In this document: positions 49,259-58,999 of the stretch, piece after piece
Layout of the letters: the number at the start of each line of letters is the position of its first letter
Position numbering within the stretch: position 1 is the first letter of the stretch
Source: Pseudomonas mangiferae
Lineage (GTDB): Bacteria > Pseudomonadota > Gammaproteobacteria > Pseudomonadales > Pseudomonadaceae
Direction of reading: 5' to 3'
NCBI RefSeq assembly: GCF_007109405.1
Contig: NZ_VJOY01000001.1
Location: 1 to 64,000, forward strand
Length of the DNA: 64,000 nucleotides
Made by a program: the position numbers and the translations under genes
Notes under the pieces: generated by a model
What the model was told of the DNA's origin: nothing
The model's input: only the letters and a program-made list of their open reading frames with translations
Database searches by the model: none

Positions 49259-49807
49259 TTAGGGCAGCAGGCTCTTCACGTTGATCGGCTCGGCTTCGTT
49301 CTGCGCGGCACCCTTGGGTTTGCCGGCGATGGCCATGCCTGCGACGCGATAGAAGTTGTAGTCGGGGTTCTTGCCCGGTCCGGAGATCAGCAGGTGCTCC
49401 TTCTCGTAGACCAGGTCCTGACGCTTGAACTCGGCCATTTCGAAATCCGGGGTGAGCTGGATCGCGGTGGTCGGGCAGGCCTCTTCGCAGAGCCCGCAGA
49501 AGATGCAGCGGGAGAAGTTGATGCGGAAGAACTCCGGGTACCAGCGTCCGTCCTCGGTCTCGGCCTTCTGCAGCGAGATGCAACCCACGGGGCAGGCCAC
49601 CGCGCAGAGGTTGCAGGCCACGCAGCGCTCTTCGCCGTCGGGGTCGCGGGTGAGCACGATGCGGCCGCGGTAGCGGGGCGGCAGGTAGACCGGCTCTTCC
49701 GGGTACTGCAGGGTGTCGCGCTTGCGGAAGGTGTGGCCGAAGACCATCACCAGGCTGCGCAGCTGGGTGAAGGTGCCGAGCACCACCTCCAGGATGTATT
49801 TGAACAT
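49259..49807 (-). CDS. nuoI: NADH-quinone oxidoreductase subunit I (two 4Fe-4S clusters)
   Basis: A 182-residue peripheral-arm subunit with two ferredoxin motifs, [15 protein letters not shown] and [12 protein letters not shown], holding clusters N6a and N6b that pass electrons to NuoB. An amphipathic N-terminus ([17 protein letters not shown]) lies on the membrane. It starts 10 bases after nuoH. Confidence 0.97.
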   Translation of the reverse strand: MFKYILEVVLGTFTQLRSLVMVFGHTFRKRDTLQYPEEPVYLPPRYRGRIVLTRDPDGEERCVACNLCAVACPVGCISLQKAETEDGRWYPEFFRINFSRCIFCGLCEEACPTTAIQLTPDFEMAEFKRQDLVYEKEHLLISGPGKNPDYNFYRVAGMAIAGKPKGAAQNEAEPINVKSLLP

Positions 49808-49817
49808 GGTTCTCTCC

Positions 49818-50810
49818 TTACTGGGCCGAGGCCAGCACGACGGCGCCGGTCACCAGCAGGTTGATCAGGGTCAGCGGCAGGCAGAACTTCCAGCTGAAGG
49901 CCATGACCTGGTCATAGCGCGGCCGCGGGATGGAGGCGCGCAGCAGGATGAAGATCATGATGAAGAAGGCGGTCTTCAGGGCGAACCAGAGGAACGACAG
50001 GGACGGCAGGATGCCGAACGGGCCGTGCCAGCCGCCGAAGAACAGGGTCACCAGCAGCGCCGAGATCATCACGATACCGATGTACTCGCCGACGAAGAAC
50101 ATGCCCCATTTCATGCCGGCATACTCGATGTGGTAGCCGTCCGCCAGTTCCTGCTCCGCTTCCGGCTGGTCGAAGGGGTGGCGGTGGGTGACCGCGACGC
50201 CTGCGATGAAGAAGGTACAGAAGCCGAAGAACTGCGGAATGATGAACCACAGGTGCTGCGCCTGGTAATCGACGATGTCGCGCATGTTGAACGAGCCCAC
50301 CTGGGCCACGATCCCCATCAGCGACAGCGCCAGGAACACCTCGTAGGACACGGTCTGAGCCGAGGCGCGCAGGCTGCCGAGCAGGGCGAACTTGTTGTTG
50401 CTCGACCAGCCGGCGAACAGCACGGCGTACACCGACAGGCCGGCCATGGCGAAGAAGAACAGGATGCCGATATTCAGGTCGGCAACCCCCCAACTCGGGG
50501 TGATCGGGATTACCGAGAAGGCGATCAGCAGGGCGCTCATGGCGATCACCGGGGCCAGGGTGAAGACCACCTTGTCGGCGAACGGCGGCGTCCAGTCTTC
50601 CTTGAAGAACATCTTCACCATGTCCGCACCGAGCTGGAACATGCCGAACGGGCCGACCCGGTTGGGACCGTAGCGGTCCTGCCAGAGGCCCAGCAGGCGG
50701 CGTTCGATGAAGCTCAGCAGTGCACCGGATACCACCACGGCGAGCATGACCACGATCGCCTTGATGCAGGCGATGAGCACATCGATGATCTCGGGAGTCA
50801 GCCAGCTCAT
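49818..50810 (-). CDS. nuoH: NADH-quinone oxidoreductase subunit H
   Basis: A 330-residue membrane subunit (eight helices) that forms much of the quinone entry tunnel. It has the typical [20 protein letters not shown] near the N-terminus and a conserved acidic loop ([20 protein letters not shown]). Its start overlaps the nuoG stop by 4 bases. Confidence 0.97.
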   Translation of the reverse strand: MSWLTPEIIDVLIACIKAIVVMLAVVVSGALLSFIERRLLGLWQDRYGPNRVGPFGMFQLGADMVKMFFKEDWTPPFADKVVFTLAPVIAMSALLIAFSVIPITPSWGVADLNIGILFFFAMAGLSVYAVLFAGWSSNNKFALLGSLRASAQTVSYEVFLALSLMGIVAQVGSFNMRDIVDYQAQHLWFIIPQFFGFCTFFIAGVAVTHRHPFDQPEAEQELADGYHIEYAGMKWGMFFVGEYIGIVMISALLVTLFFGGWHGPFGILPSLSFLWFALKTAFFIMIFILLRASIPRPRYDQVMAFSWKFCLPLTLINLLVTGAVVLASAQ

Positions 50811-53542
50811 TGCGCGGCCTCCTGCAGGGCAGTGGCGACGGCACCGACGACTCCCGCCGGAATGCCGGGCAGGCCGACAGGCAGGCCCACCAGACCGATG
50901 CCCAGGTCCTCACGCACCTGCACCGGCAGGCGCAGGGTGCGCTCCCCCAGGTTCAGGCTCAGCCAGGCGCCGTCGTTGACGCCCAGGCGTGCCGCTTCCT
51001 CGCGGGCCAGGGCCACGTAGGGCTGGGGCATGCGAGCCTGGATCGGCGCGGCGCGGGAGGAATTTTCCTCGCTGCCGAACAGGTGATGCAGCGCCACTAC
51101 CTGCCAGGTGCCCGGCGCAGGGTTGAACGAGGCCGGGGCGGAGAACCAGGGCAACACGGTGCCGCGGGCTTCCAGCAGGCGCACGCCGGGGTCGCCGGCG
51201 CGCAGGTGGCCACCCACTTCGTCCTGGAACTTGTTCCAGGCCTGGGGCGAGTTCCAGCCCGGGGACCAGGCGAACGGGATCTGCTGGCGATCCTCCTTGG
51301 CGCCGGAATAGCCTTCCATGGAGAAGGCGAACGGCGAATCCGTGTCCTGGGGCTGGCGCGGCTCGTGGACGCTGATGTTGGCGCGCATGGCGGTGCGGCC
51401 GCTGTAGCGGTGCGGCTCGCGGGCCAGCTTCAGGCCCTTGATGCGGAACGAGGCGGACGGCGCTGCATCGCGGATGCCGGTCAGCACCGGTTGCGCGTCG
51501 GCGCAGGCGGCGGTCACCTGATCCAGCTGGGTCCAGTCGATGGCGCGGCCTTGCAGGGTGGTGTGCAAGGCATGCAGCCAGCGCCAGCCTTCGCGGACCA
51601 GGATGCCGGCGTCGTAGTAGGACGGGTCGTAGACCTGGAAGAAGCGCTGGGCACGGCCTTCCTGGCTGACCAGGGTACCGTCGCCTTCGGCGAAGCTGGC
51701 CGCCGGCAGCACCACATGGGCACGTTCCAGGGTCGGCGTACGCTGGTGGTCGGCGACCACCACGACCTGGGCGGCCTGCAGGGCGGCGTCCACCAGGGCG
51801 GCATCCACGCGGCGATACAGATCGTTCTCCAGCACCACCACCGCCTCGGCCTCACCGGCGGTGAGGGCTTGCAGCGCAGCTTCCAGAGAGCGCCCGGCGC
51901 CTTGCTCGCCCAGCAGCAGGGTCATGCCCATGCTGTTGGCTTCCGGCACTACCAGGCTGAGAGAGCCATCCTTTTCGCGATTCTTAAGCGCGCCGGCGAT
52001 GTTCGCCGCCGCTTCGATCAGGGCGCGGCTGCCCAGGGACGCACCGGACACCACCAGCGGGCGCGTGGCGGCCAGCAGGGCATCGGCGATACGTTGCACG
52101 AGGGCGCGAGCTTCCTCGTCGAGGCCGTCCACCGCCGGTGCGCTCGGGTCGATGGCGTTGGCCACGGCGAAACCGATGCGCGCCAGGTCGTCGGGTGCGG
52201 CATGCACGCACTCGGCGGCGACGTCGTCCAGGCGGGTGTCCGCCACGGTGGCCATGAACAGAGGGTTCAGGGCGTGCTGGGCGACGTTCTGCACGGCGGC
52301 CATGTGCCAGTCCTGGATTTTCATCGAGGCGGCGATGTCGGTGGCCTTGCCCTTGACCGCCTGGCGCAGGGCCAGCGCGATACGTGCCGCGGTCTGGGTC
52401 AGGTCCTCGCCGAGCACGAACACCGCATCGTGCTGTTCCATGTCGCGCAGGGTCGGCACCGGCAGCGGGCCGTTCTTCAGGATGTCGCGGATCAGCTCGA
52501 GACGCTCCAGCTCGCGGGCGGCGATGCCGGAATAGAAATTGGCCTCGCCCACCAGTTCACGCAGGGCGAAGTTGCTTTCCAGGCTGGCCCGGGGCGAGCC
52601 GATGCCGATGACTCGCTTGCCTTGCAGGCGGGCAGCGGCTTCGTCCAGGGCCCGGTCGAGGCCGATGGTGTGCACGCTATCGCCGTCCCGCAGCCAGGGT
52701 TGGCGGGGGCGATCCTCGCGGTTGACGTAGCCGTAGCCGAACCGGCCACGGTCGCAGAGGAAGTACTGGTTCACCGAGCCGTTGAAGCGGTTCTCGATGC
52801 GGCGGATCTCGCCATAGCGCTCGCCGGGGCTGATGTTGCAGCCGCTGGAGCAGCCATGGCAGATGCTCGGGGCGAACTGCATGTCCCACTTACGGTTGTA
52901 GCGCTCGGAGTGGGTCTTGTCGGTGAACACCCCGGTCGGACAGACCTCGGTGAGGTTGCCGGAAAACTCGCTTTCCAACACGCCGTCCTCGACGCGGCCG
53001 AAGTAGACGTTGTCATGGGCGCCATAGACGCCCAGGTCGGTCCCGCCCGCGTAGTCCTTGTAGTAGCGCACGCAACGGTAACAGGCGATGCAGCGGTTCA
53101 TCTCGTGGGCGATGAACGGGCCGAGGTCCTGGTTCTGGTGGGTGCGCTTGGTGAAGCGATAGCGACGGGCGTTGTGCCCGGTCATCACCGTCATGTCCTG
53201 CAGGTGGCAATGGCCGCCTTCCTCGCACACCGGGCAGTCATGCGGGTGGTTGGTCATCAGCCACTCGACCACACTGGCGCGAAAAGCCTTGGCCTCTTCG
53301 TCCTCGATGGAAATCCAGGTGTTGTCGGTGGCCGGGGTCATGCAGGACATCACCAGGCGGCCGCGCTTGTCGTTCTCGTCGGTGTACTGCTTGACCGCGC
53401 ACTGGCGGCAGGCGCCGACGCTGCCCAGCGCCGGGTGCCAGCAGAAGTAGGGGATGTCGAGGCCGAGGGAGAGACAGGCCTGCAACAGGTTGTCCGCCCC
53501 ATCGACTTCTAGGTCTTTGCCGTCTACGTGGATAGTGGCCAT
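50807..53542 (-). CDS. nuoG: NADH-quinone oxidoreductase subunit G
   Basis: A 911-residue iron-sulphur subunit with an N-terminal 2Fe-2S domain ([20 protein letters not shown]), a 4Fe-4S site with histidine ligation region ([15 protein letters not shown]), the [13 protein letters not shown] cluster and the extra N7-type site CHGCSSGCN. The C-terminal two thirds is molybdopterin-oxidoreductase-like without metal function. It extends electron transfer from NuoF/E to NuoI/B. It is preceded by an unusually long 190-bp spacer rich in hairpins. Confidence 0.97.
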   Translation of the reverse strand: MATIHVDGKDLEVDGADNLLQACLSLGLDIPYFCWHPALGSVGACRQCAVKQYTDENDKRGRLVMSCMTPATDNTWISIEDEEAKAFRASVVEWLMTNHPHDCPVCEEGGHCHLQDMTVMTGHNARRYRFTKRTHQNQDLGPFIAHEMNRCIACYRCVRYYKDYAGGTDLGVYGAHDNVYFGRVEDGVLESEFSGNLTEVCPTGVFTDKTHSERYNRKWDMQFAPSICHGCSSGCNISPGERYGEIRRIENRFNGSVNQYFLCDRGRFGYGYVNREDRPRQPWLRDGDSVHTIGLDRALDEAAARLQGKRVIGIGSPRASLESNFALRELVGEANFYSGIAARELERLELIRDILKNGPLPVPTLRDMEQHDAVFVLGEDLTQTAARIALALRQAVKGKATDIAASMKIQDWHMAAVQNVAQHALNPLFMATVADTRLDDVAAECVHAAPDDLARIGFAVANAIDPSAPAVDGLDEEARALVQRIADALLAATRPLVVSGASLGSRALIEAAANIAGALKNREKDGSLSLVVPEANSMGMTLLLGEQGAGRSLEAALQALTAGEAEAVVVLENDLYRRVDAALVDAALQAAQVVVVADHQRTPTLERAHVVLPAASFAEGDGTLVSQEGRAQRFFQVYDPSYYDAGILVREGWRWLHALHTTLQGRAIDWTQLDQVTAACADAQPVLTGIRDAAPSASFRIKGLKLAREPHRYSGRTAMRANISVHEPRQPQDTDSPFAFSMEGYSGAKEDRQQIPFAWSPGWNSPQAWNKFQDEVGGHLRAGDPGVRLLEARGTVLPWFSAPASFNPAPGTWQVVALHHLFGSEENSSRAAPIQARMPQPYVALAREEAARLGVNDGAWLSLNLGERTLRLPVQVREDLGIGLVGLPVGLPGIPAGVVGAVATALQEAAQ

Positions 53543-53650
53543 GGTTCAGTCTTCATCTACCCGCCGAAGCGGATTGGCTAATGGAATTCTTGTGTGCACC
53601 GTCGACGTCGCCGCGACGTGCTGCGAAACGGACCGGTGGCAGCGGACGAG

Positions 53651-53722
53651 GAGGCCATTGGCCTCGACTGGCATCCTGCCGTCCCGCATGCGGGGACGGC
53701 TGCGCGACCCGGTCCGGGTCGC
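53651..53722 (-). other. Three consecutive hairpins in the nuoF-nuoG spacer
   Basis: Inside the 190-bp gap (53543-53732) are GAGGCCA/TGGCCTC (53651-53665), a 10-bp stem with one bulged base based on GCCGTCCCGC (53678-53700), and GCGACCCGG/CCGGGTCGC (53704-53722). The loops of the first and third are tiny as drawn, so the real helices would lose their inner pairs. Other nuo junctions here are at most 55 bp. A processing or stability role is inferred. Confidence 0.6.
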
Positions 53723-53732
53723 TTTCATGCGT

Positions 53733-55097
53733 TCATACCATCGGTGCGGCGACCGGCCGACCGCTCTCGAGGCTCACTCGCGAGTCCGCCACCGGCTTCA
53801 CGCCCGCCTCGAATTCCGAGCGGAAATACTTGATCGCGCTGCCCAGCGGCTCGACCGCGCCAGGGGCATGGGCACAGAAGGTCTTGCCTGGGCCGAGGAA
53901 GTTGACTAGGCCCAGCAGGGTCTCGAGGTCCTCGGCGCGGCCTTCGCCCCGCTCCAGGGCGCGCAGGATCTTCACGCTCCAGGGCAGCCCGTCGCGGCAC
54001 GGCGTGCACCAGCCGCAGGATTCGCGGGCGAAGAACTCCTCCATATTGCGCAGCAGGGATACCATGTTGACGCTGTCGTCCACCGCCATGGCCAGGCCGG
54101 TCCCCATCCGGGTGCCCACCTTGCCGATGCCGGCGGCGTACATGGCGGCGTCCAGGTGCTCCGGCAACAGGAAGCCGGTGCCAGCGCCGCCGGGCTGCCA
54201 GCACTTCAGGGTGAAGCCATCGCGCATGCCGCCGGCGTAGTCCTCGAACAGCTCGCGGGCCGGAAGGCCGAAGGGCAGTTCCCAGACGCCGGGGTTCTTC
54301 ACCTTGCCGGAGAAACCCATGAGCTTGGTGCCCATGTCCTCGCTGCCTGGTCGCGCCAGGGACTTGTACCAGTCCACCCCGTTGCCGACGATCGCCGGCA
54401 CGTTGCACAGGGTTTCCACGTTGTTCACGCAGGTGGGCTTGCCCCAGACGCCGACCGCGGCGGGGAAGGGCGGCTTGGCCCGCGGGTTGGCGCGGCGGCC
54501 CTCCAGGGAGTTGATGAGCGCGGTTTCCTCGCCACAGATGTAGCGACCGGCGCCGGTGTGGACGAACAGCTCGAAATCGAAGCCGCTGCCCAGGATGTTC
54601 TTGCCCAACAGGCCGGCTTCCTTGGCTTCGGCGATGGCGCGATTGAGATTACGCGCCGCGTCGACGTACTCGCCACGCAGGAAGATGTAGCCGCGGTAGG
54701 CCTTGAGGGCCCGGGCGCTGATCAGCATGCCTTCCACCAACAGGTGGGGCAGTTGCTCCATCAGCAGGCGGTCTTTCCAGGTGTTCGGCTCCATCTCGTC
54801 CGCGTTGCACAGCAGGTAGCGGATGTTCATGGATTCGTCGGCCGGCATCAGGCCCCACTTCACCCCGGTGGGGAAGCCGGCGCCACCGCGGCCCTTGAGG
54901 CCGGAATCCTTGACCTGCTGGACGATGTCCGCCTGGGCCAGTTCGGTGAGGGCCTTGCGGGCGGCGACATAGCCGTCCTTCTGGCGGTATTCGTCGAGCC
55001 ACACCGGCTCGGCGTCCTCGCGCAAGCGCCAGGTGAGCGGGTGGGTTTCCGGTGTACGGGCGATCCGGTTGGCCGGACCCATGGAGGTGAGCGTCAT
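53733..55097 (-). CDS. nuoF: NADH-quinone oxidoreductase subunit F (NADH- and FMN-binding)
   Basis: A 454-residue flavoprotein that oxidises NADH. The nucleotide-binding loop is [18 protein letters not shown]. The 4Fe-4S cluster N3 ligands are in [13 protein letters not shown] plus a later cysteine in [13 protein letters not shown] contacts are in [17 protein letters not shown]. The start overlaps the nuoE stop by 4 bases. Confidence 0.97.
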   Translation of the reverse strand: MTLTSMGPANRIARTPETHPLTWRLREDAEPVWLDEYRQKDGYVAARKALTELAQADIVQQVKDSGLKGRGGAGFPTGVKWGLMPADESMNIRYLLCNADEMEPNTWKDRLLMEQLPHLLVEGMLISARALKAYRGYIFLRGEYVDAARNLNRAIAEAKEAGLLGKNILGSGFDFELFVHTGAGRYICGEETALINSLEGRRANPRAKPPFPAAVGVWGKPTCVNNVETLCNVPAIVGNGVDWYKSLARPGSEDMGTKLMGFSGKVKNPGVWELPFGLPARELFEDYAGGMRDGFTLKCWQPGGAGTGFLLPEHLDAAMYAAGIGKVGTRMGTGLAMAVDDSVNMVSLLRNMEEFFARESCGWCTPCRDGLPWSVKILRALERGEGRAEDLETLLGLVNFLGPGKTFCAHAPGAVEPLGSAIKYFRSEFEAGVKPVADSRVSLESGRPVAAPMV

Positions 55098-55594
55098 ACG
55101 TAGGCCTCCAGCAGCGTGGCCACGCCATCCACCTGGACGTTGCCATGGGTGTCGTCGTCGATCATCAGCGCCGGTGCCTTGTCGCAGTTGCCCAGGCAGC
55201 AGACCGGCAGCAGGGTGAAACGGCCGTCCGCGGTGGTCTGGCCGAGCCCGATGCCCAGCTGCTGCTGGATGGCGCCGACCACCGACTCATGGCCACCGAT
55301 GTAGCAGACCATGCTGTCGCATACGCGGATCACGTGGCGTCCGACCGGCTGGCGGAAGATCTGGCTGTAGAAGGTGGCCACGCCTTCCACGTCGCTGGCG
55401 GGAATCCCGAGGATCTCGGCGATGGCGTAGATGGCGCCGTCCGGCACCCAGCCACGTCCCTTCTGGACCAGCTTCAGCGCCTCGATGGAGGCGGCGCGCG
55501 GGTCCTCGTAATGGTGCATCTCGTGTTCGATGGCCGAGCGTTCGGTCTCGCTGAGGACGAAACGGTCGGTCTGGATCAGGGCTGCATTGCTCAT
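55094..55594 (-). CDS. nuoE: NADH-quinone oxidoreductase subunit E
   Basis: A 166-residue thioredoxin-like 2Fe-2S subunit. Cluster N1a ligands are in [10 protein letters not shown] (C-x4-C) and [10 protein letters not shown]. It partners NuoF in the NADH-dehydrogenase module. It lies 10 bases after nuoCD and overlaps nuoF. Confidence 0.97.
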   Translation of the reverse strand: MSNAALIQTDRFVLSETERSAIEHEMHHYEDPRAASIEALKLVQKGRGWVPDGAIYAIAEILGIPASDVEGVATFYSQIFRQPVGRHVIRVCDSMVCYIGGHESVVGAIQQQLGIGLGQTTADGRFTLLPVCCLGNCDKAPALMIDDDTHGNVQVDGVATLLEAYV

Positions 55595-55604
55595 GGGGGT
55601 CTCC

Positions 55605-57386
55605 TCAGCGATCCACGTCGGCCATGACGAAGTCGATACTGCCCAAATAGGCGATCAGGTCGGCGACCATGCTGCCGCGGATCACCGAAGGAATCTGCTG
55701 CAGGTGCGGGTAGCTGGGCGTGCGGATGCGCGTGCGGTAGCTCATGGTGCTGCCGTCGCTGGTCAGGTAATAACTGTTGATGCCCTTGGTGGCCTCGATC
55801 ATCTGGAACGACTCGTTGGCCGGCATCACCGGGCCCCAGGAGACCTGCAGGAAGTGGGTGATCAGGGTCTCGATGTGCTGCAGCGTGCGCTCCTTGGGCG
55901 GCGGCGTGGTCAGCGGGTGGTCCGCCTTGTACGGGCCCTCTGGCATGTTGCGCAGGCACTGCTCAATGATCCGCACGCTCTGGCGCATCTCCTCGACGCG
56001 CACGATGCAGCGGTCGTAGGCGTCGCCGTTGTGGGCCAGTGGTACCTCGAACTCGAAGTGCTCGTAGCCGGAGTAGGGACGGGCCTTGCGCAGGTCGAAG
56101 TCCAGGCCGGTGGAACGCAGGCCGGCACCGGTCACGCCCCATTCCAGGGCTTCCTGGGTGGTGTACTGGGCGACGCCGATGGTGCGGCCCTTGAGGATGC
56201 TGTTCTTCAGCGCGGCCTTCTCGTATTCGTCCAGGCGCTTGGGCAGCCAGTCGACGAATTCCTTCACCAGGCGGTCCCAGCCCTTCGGTAGGTCGTGGGC
56301 CACGCCGCCGATGCGGTACCAGGCCGGGTGCAGGCGGAAGCCGGTGATGGCCTCGATCACCTTGTAGGCGCGCTGGCGGTCGGTGAAGGTAAAGAACACC
56401 GGGGTCATGGCGCCCACGTCCTGGATGTAGGTGCCCAGGAACAGCAGGTGGCTGGTGATGCGGAAGAACTCCGCCATCATCACACGGATGAAATCCACGC
56501 GGTCCGGCACCTTGATGCCGGCGAGCTTCTCGACCGAAAGCACGTAGGGCAGGTTGTTCATCACCCCGCCCAGGTAATCGATGCGGTCGGTGTAGGGGAT
56601 GAAGCTGTGCCAGGACTGGCGCTCCGCCATCTTCTCGGCGCCACGGTGGTGGTAGCCGATGTCCGGGACGCAGTCGACGATCTCCTCGCCGTCCAGCTGC
56701 AGCACGATGCGGAAGGCACCGTGGGCAGACGGGTGGTTGGGGCCGAGGTTGAGGAACATGTAGTCCTCGTTCTCGTTGCCGCGCTTCATGCCCCAGTCTT
56801 CGGGGCGGAAGCGGGCCGCTTCCTCTTCCAGGTTCTGCTTGGCGACCGACAGGCTGAAGGGATCAAACTCGGTGGCCCGCGCCGGGTAGTCCTTGCGCAG
56901 CGGATGCCCGGTCCAGGTCGGCGGCATCAGGATGCGGGTCAGGTGCGGGTGACCGGTGAAATGAATGCCGAACAGGTCCCAGACTTCCCGTTCGTACCAG
57001 TTGGCGTTGGGCCAGATGGCGGTGACGCTGGGCAGGTTCAGGTCGCTTTCGGCCAGCGCGACCTTGATCATCACGTCGCTGTTACGTTCTATCGAGAGCA
57101 GGTGATAGAAGACCGTGAAGTCGGCGTCCGGCAGGCCGCGGCGCTGGGTCCGCAGGCGCTCGTCGAGACCGTGCAGGTCATAGAGCATCACGTAGGGGCG
57201 TGGCAGGTGGCGCAGGAAACCGAGTACCTCGATCAGGCGCTCGCGGGCCACCCAGAGGACCGGCATGCCGGTGCGGGTGGACTGGACGGTGAAGGCCTCG
57301 GTGCCGAAGCGGGCAACGAGTTCGCCGACGACGTCTTGGTCATCGGCCTTGTATGGCGGAACGGACAGCGCGGTGTCTGCAATCAT
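55605..57386 (-). CDS. nuoCD: NADH-quinone oxidoreductase fused subunits C/D
   Basis: A 593-residue fusion. The first 190 or so residues are the NuoC 30-kDa domain ([20 protein letters not shown]). The rest is the NuoD 49-kDa domain starting near [14 protein letters not shown], with [20 protein letters not shown] lining the quinone site. Fusion of C and D is normal in enterobacteria and pseudomonads. It is 54 bases after nuoB. Confidence 0.97.
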   Translation of the reverse strand: MIADTALSVPPYKADDQDVVGELVARFGTEAFTVQSTRTGMPVLWVARERLIEVLGFLRHLPRPYVMLYDLHGLDERLRTQRRGLPDADFTVFYHLLSIERNSDVMIKVALAESDLNLPSVTAIWPNANWYEREVWDLFGIHFTGHPHLTRILMPPTWTGHPLRKDYPARATEFDPFSLSVAKQNLEEEAARFRPEDWGMKRGNENEDYMFLNLGPNHPSAHGAFRIVLQLDGEEIVDCVPDIGYHHRGAEKMAERQSWHSFIPYTDRIDYLGGVMNNLPYVLSVEKLAGIKVPDRVDFIRVMMAEFFRITSHLLFLGTYIQDVGAMTPVFFTFTDRQRAYKVIEAITGFRLHPAWYRIGGVAHDLPKGWDRLVKEFVDWLPKRLDEYEKAALKNSILKGRTIGVAQYTTQEALEWGVTGAGLRSTGLDFDLRKARPYSGYEHFEFEVPLAHNGDAYDRCIVRVEEMRQSVRIIEQCLRNMPEGPYKADHPLTTPPPKERTLQHIETLITHFLQVSWGPVMPANESFQMIEATKGINSYYLTSDGSTMSYRTRIRTPSYPHLQQIPSVIRGSMVADLIAYLGSIDFVMADVDR

Positions 57387-57440
57387 GGTCTCGGTCGCTA
57401 TCGATCAACGTCGGGAATGAGCGGGCTCTCGGGAGGCCGT

Positions 57441-58118
57441 TCAGACTTCGTCGGGGCTGCGCAGGTTGGTGACCTGGATCCGCCGTTCGCGGTTCTGCTC
57501 GCGTTGCGAAGGCATCTCAGCGCGATAGACGCCCTGATCGCCAACGACCCACGACAGCGGACGGCGCTCCTGTCCGATGGATTCCTGCAGCAGCATTAAG
57601 CCTTGCAGGAACGCTTCCGGACGGGGCGGGCAGCCGGGAATGTAGACGTCCACGGGCAGGAACTTGTCCACGCCCTGAACGACCGAGTAGATATCGTACA
57701 TGCCACCGGAATTCGCACAGGCGCCCATGGAGATCACCCACTTGGGCTCCAGCATCTGCTCGTAGAGCCGCTGGATGACCGGTGCCATCTTGATGAAGCA
57801 GGTGCCGGCGATGACCATGAAGTCCGCCTGGCGTGGCGAAGCCCGGATCACTTCCGCGCCGAAACGAGCGATGTCGTGTGGGGCGGTGAAGGCGGTGGTC
57901 ATTTCCACGTAGCAGCAGGACAGGCCGAAGTTGTACGGCCAAAGGGAATTCTTGCGCCCCCAATTAACCGTTGCGTTCAGCGCATCCTCAAGCTTGCCCA
58001 TGAAGATGTTCTTGTGGACCTGACCCTCGATCAGAGGATCGCCTACGGTCTCCCGTTCGCCGATCGGATACTGCTCGTTAGGCGCATCCGGATCGATCCG
58101 GGTAAGTTTGTATTGCAT
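57441..58118 (-). CDS. nuoB: NADH-quinone oxidoreductase subunit B
   Basis: A 225-residue subunit holding the terminal 4Fe-4S cluster N2, with ligands in [19 protein letters not shown] and [11 protein letters not shown], and [11 protein letters not shown] between them. It donates electrons to quinone. ATG 58118 is preceded by GAGG at good spacing; a TTG two codons upstream opens the same frame. It is 10 bases after nuoA. Confidence 0.97.
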   Translation of the reverse strand: MQYKLTRIDPDAPNEQYPIGERETVGDPLIEGQVHKNIFMGKLEDALNATVNWGRKNSLWPYNFGLSCCYVEMTTAFTAPHDIARFGAEVIRASPRQADFMVIAGTCFIKMAPVIQRLYEQMLEPKWVISMGACANSGGMYDIYSVVQGVDKFLPVDVYIPGCPPRPEAFLQGLMLLQESIGQERRPLSWVVGDQGVYRAEMPSQREQNRERRIQVTNLRSPDEV

Positions 58119-58128
58119 CGCCAAAGCC

Positions 58129-58542
58129 TCATTGTTTTAGCTTGGCCTGCCGCTTACGACGGCCTTCGGGCGCCCAGTCGAGCGCGCCGATCCGCCATAG
58201 GTAGACAAGACCTGCCAACAGAATTGCTATGAAAACGGTAGCCTCGATGAGCCCGGCCCAGCCGCTTTCGCGAACGGAGACGGCCCAGGCGAAGAGGAAG
58301 AGGGCTTCGACGTCGAAGATCACGAAGAGCATCGCGACCAGATAGAATTTCGCGGAGAGACGCAGGCGGGCGTTGCCGGTGGGGAGCATGCCCGATTCGA
58401 AGGGGTCGTTCTTGCTGCGACCCCATGCCTTGCTGCCAAGCAGGCTGGAAACGCCGATCATGAAGGCGCAGAGGCCGACGACACCCAGCAGGAAGATGCC
58501 GAAAGACCAGTTGTGAGTCATGAGCGTTGTGGCTTCCGACAT
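58129..58542 (-). CDS. nuoA: NADH-quinone oxidoreductase subunit A
   Basis: A 137-residue three-helix membrane subunit that contacts the quinone channel. It has [20 protein letters not shown] and [20 protein letters not shown] with conserved membrane acids. It is the first gene of the nuo operon. No gene lies between it and aceA; the 457-bp gap holds its promoter and a probable small RNA. Confidence 0.97.
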   Translation of the reverse strand: MSEATTLMTHNWSFGIFLLGVVGLCAFMIGVSSLLGSKAWGRSKNDPFESGMLPTGNARLRLSAKFYLVAMLFVIFDVEALFLFAWAVSVRESGWAGLIEATVFIAILLAGLVYLWRIGALDWAPEGRRKRQAKLKQ

Positions 58543-58812
58543 GCCGGAAACTCCTTAGGCAAGCAATGGCGTTCGCTATGTTCGTATTGTCATTTGCTGG
58601 CAACCCACTGATTCCCCAGCAATCTATTCGGACAATTTTAGGCCCGTTCTCCTACCCAAGTAAATTTTTGCGTTTTAAAAAGTTGCCCTGAAAGGCGGCC
58701 CGAATTCCGTCAAGTCCGCTGTAACCCGCGGCCCGCAAGGGTTTGTCGAGAAGTTCCGAAAGTCTCTGAGTGGACCGAAGTGCGCGACGGATAATTCATT
58801 CTTTCGGAAAGA
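58543..58812 (-). promoter_or_regulatory. Upstream region of the nuo operon
   Basis: About 270 bases without a credible gene. The segment 58640-58690 is strongly A+T-rich (runs such as AAATTTTTGCG and TTTTAAAAAG), as expected near a promoter transcribed towards nuoA. I cannot place -35/-10 elements with confidence. A Fur-box-like site at the far end could also act on nuo. Confidence 0.4.
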
Positions 58813-58827
58813 TGATATTCATTATCA
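58813..58827. promoter_or_regulatory. Fur box
   Basis: TGATATTCATTATCA matches the Fur 7-1-7 consensus TGATAATNATTATCA at 13 of 14 specified bases. A possible -10 element TATCAT (58823-58828) overlaps it on the + strand, the usual arrangement for Fur repression. The next + strand feature is a short transcript unit ending in a terminator. Confidence 0.85.
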
Positions 58828-58834
58828 TTTGATT

Positions 58835-58942
58835 GGCTAAGTGTCGTTCACTACATGAGGACAACAGTCGTCCGGCCAACTTGGAGCGTGGGCGAGGCGG
58901 GTGTTTCCCCGGTAGGACATATGGCTTATGCCATCTTTTTTT
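58835..58942 (+). ncRNA. Candidate Fur-repressed small RNA (PrrF-like architecture)
   Basis: Between the Fur box and a terminator lies about 108 bases with no credible reading frame. If transcription starts about 7 bases after TATCAT, the RNA would be close to the size of PrrF/RyhB-type iron-sparing RNAs. Internal elements are GGAC/GTCC (58859-58873), a G-rich central stretch, and CGGG/CCCG around TGTTTC. I did not compare it with known PrrF sequences, so the family name rests on architecture only. The exact start is uncertain. Confidence 0.6.
58921..58942 (+). terminator. Terminator of the candidate small RNA
   Basis: ATGGC/GCCAT with loop TTAT, then C and TTTTTTT. It is short-stemmed but has a strong T-run, as in Hfq-dependent small RNAs. 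Confidence 0.75.
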
Positions 58943-58949
58943 CCGGGGC

Positions 58950-58983
58950 ATAAAAAAGCCCCGGCATCGCTGCCGGGGCTTTC
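58950..58983 (-). terminator. Terminator of aceA
   Basis: AGCCCCGGCA/TGCCGGGGCT with loop TCGC and a six-base A-run on the + strand (U-run in the - strand transcript), about 17 bases past the aceA stop. It faces the small-RNA terminator across 7 bases. Confidence 0.93.
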
Positions 58984-58999
58984 CGAATCGCCTACGCGA

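Noticed and set aside
50810-53512. 900-codon open frame antisense to nuoG
   Set aside because: Shadow of nuoG codon bias; the nuoG frame carries all Fe-S cysteine motifs.
53581-54240. 219-codon + strand frame over the nuoF end and spacer
   Set aside because: Antisense to the nuoF cluster-binding region, with no homology features; the spacer is better explained as RNA hairpins.
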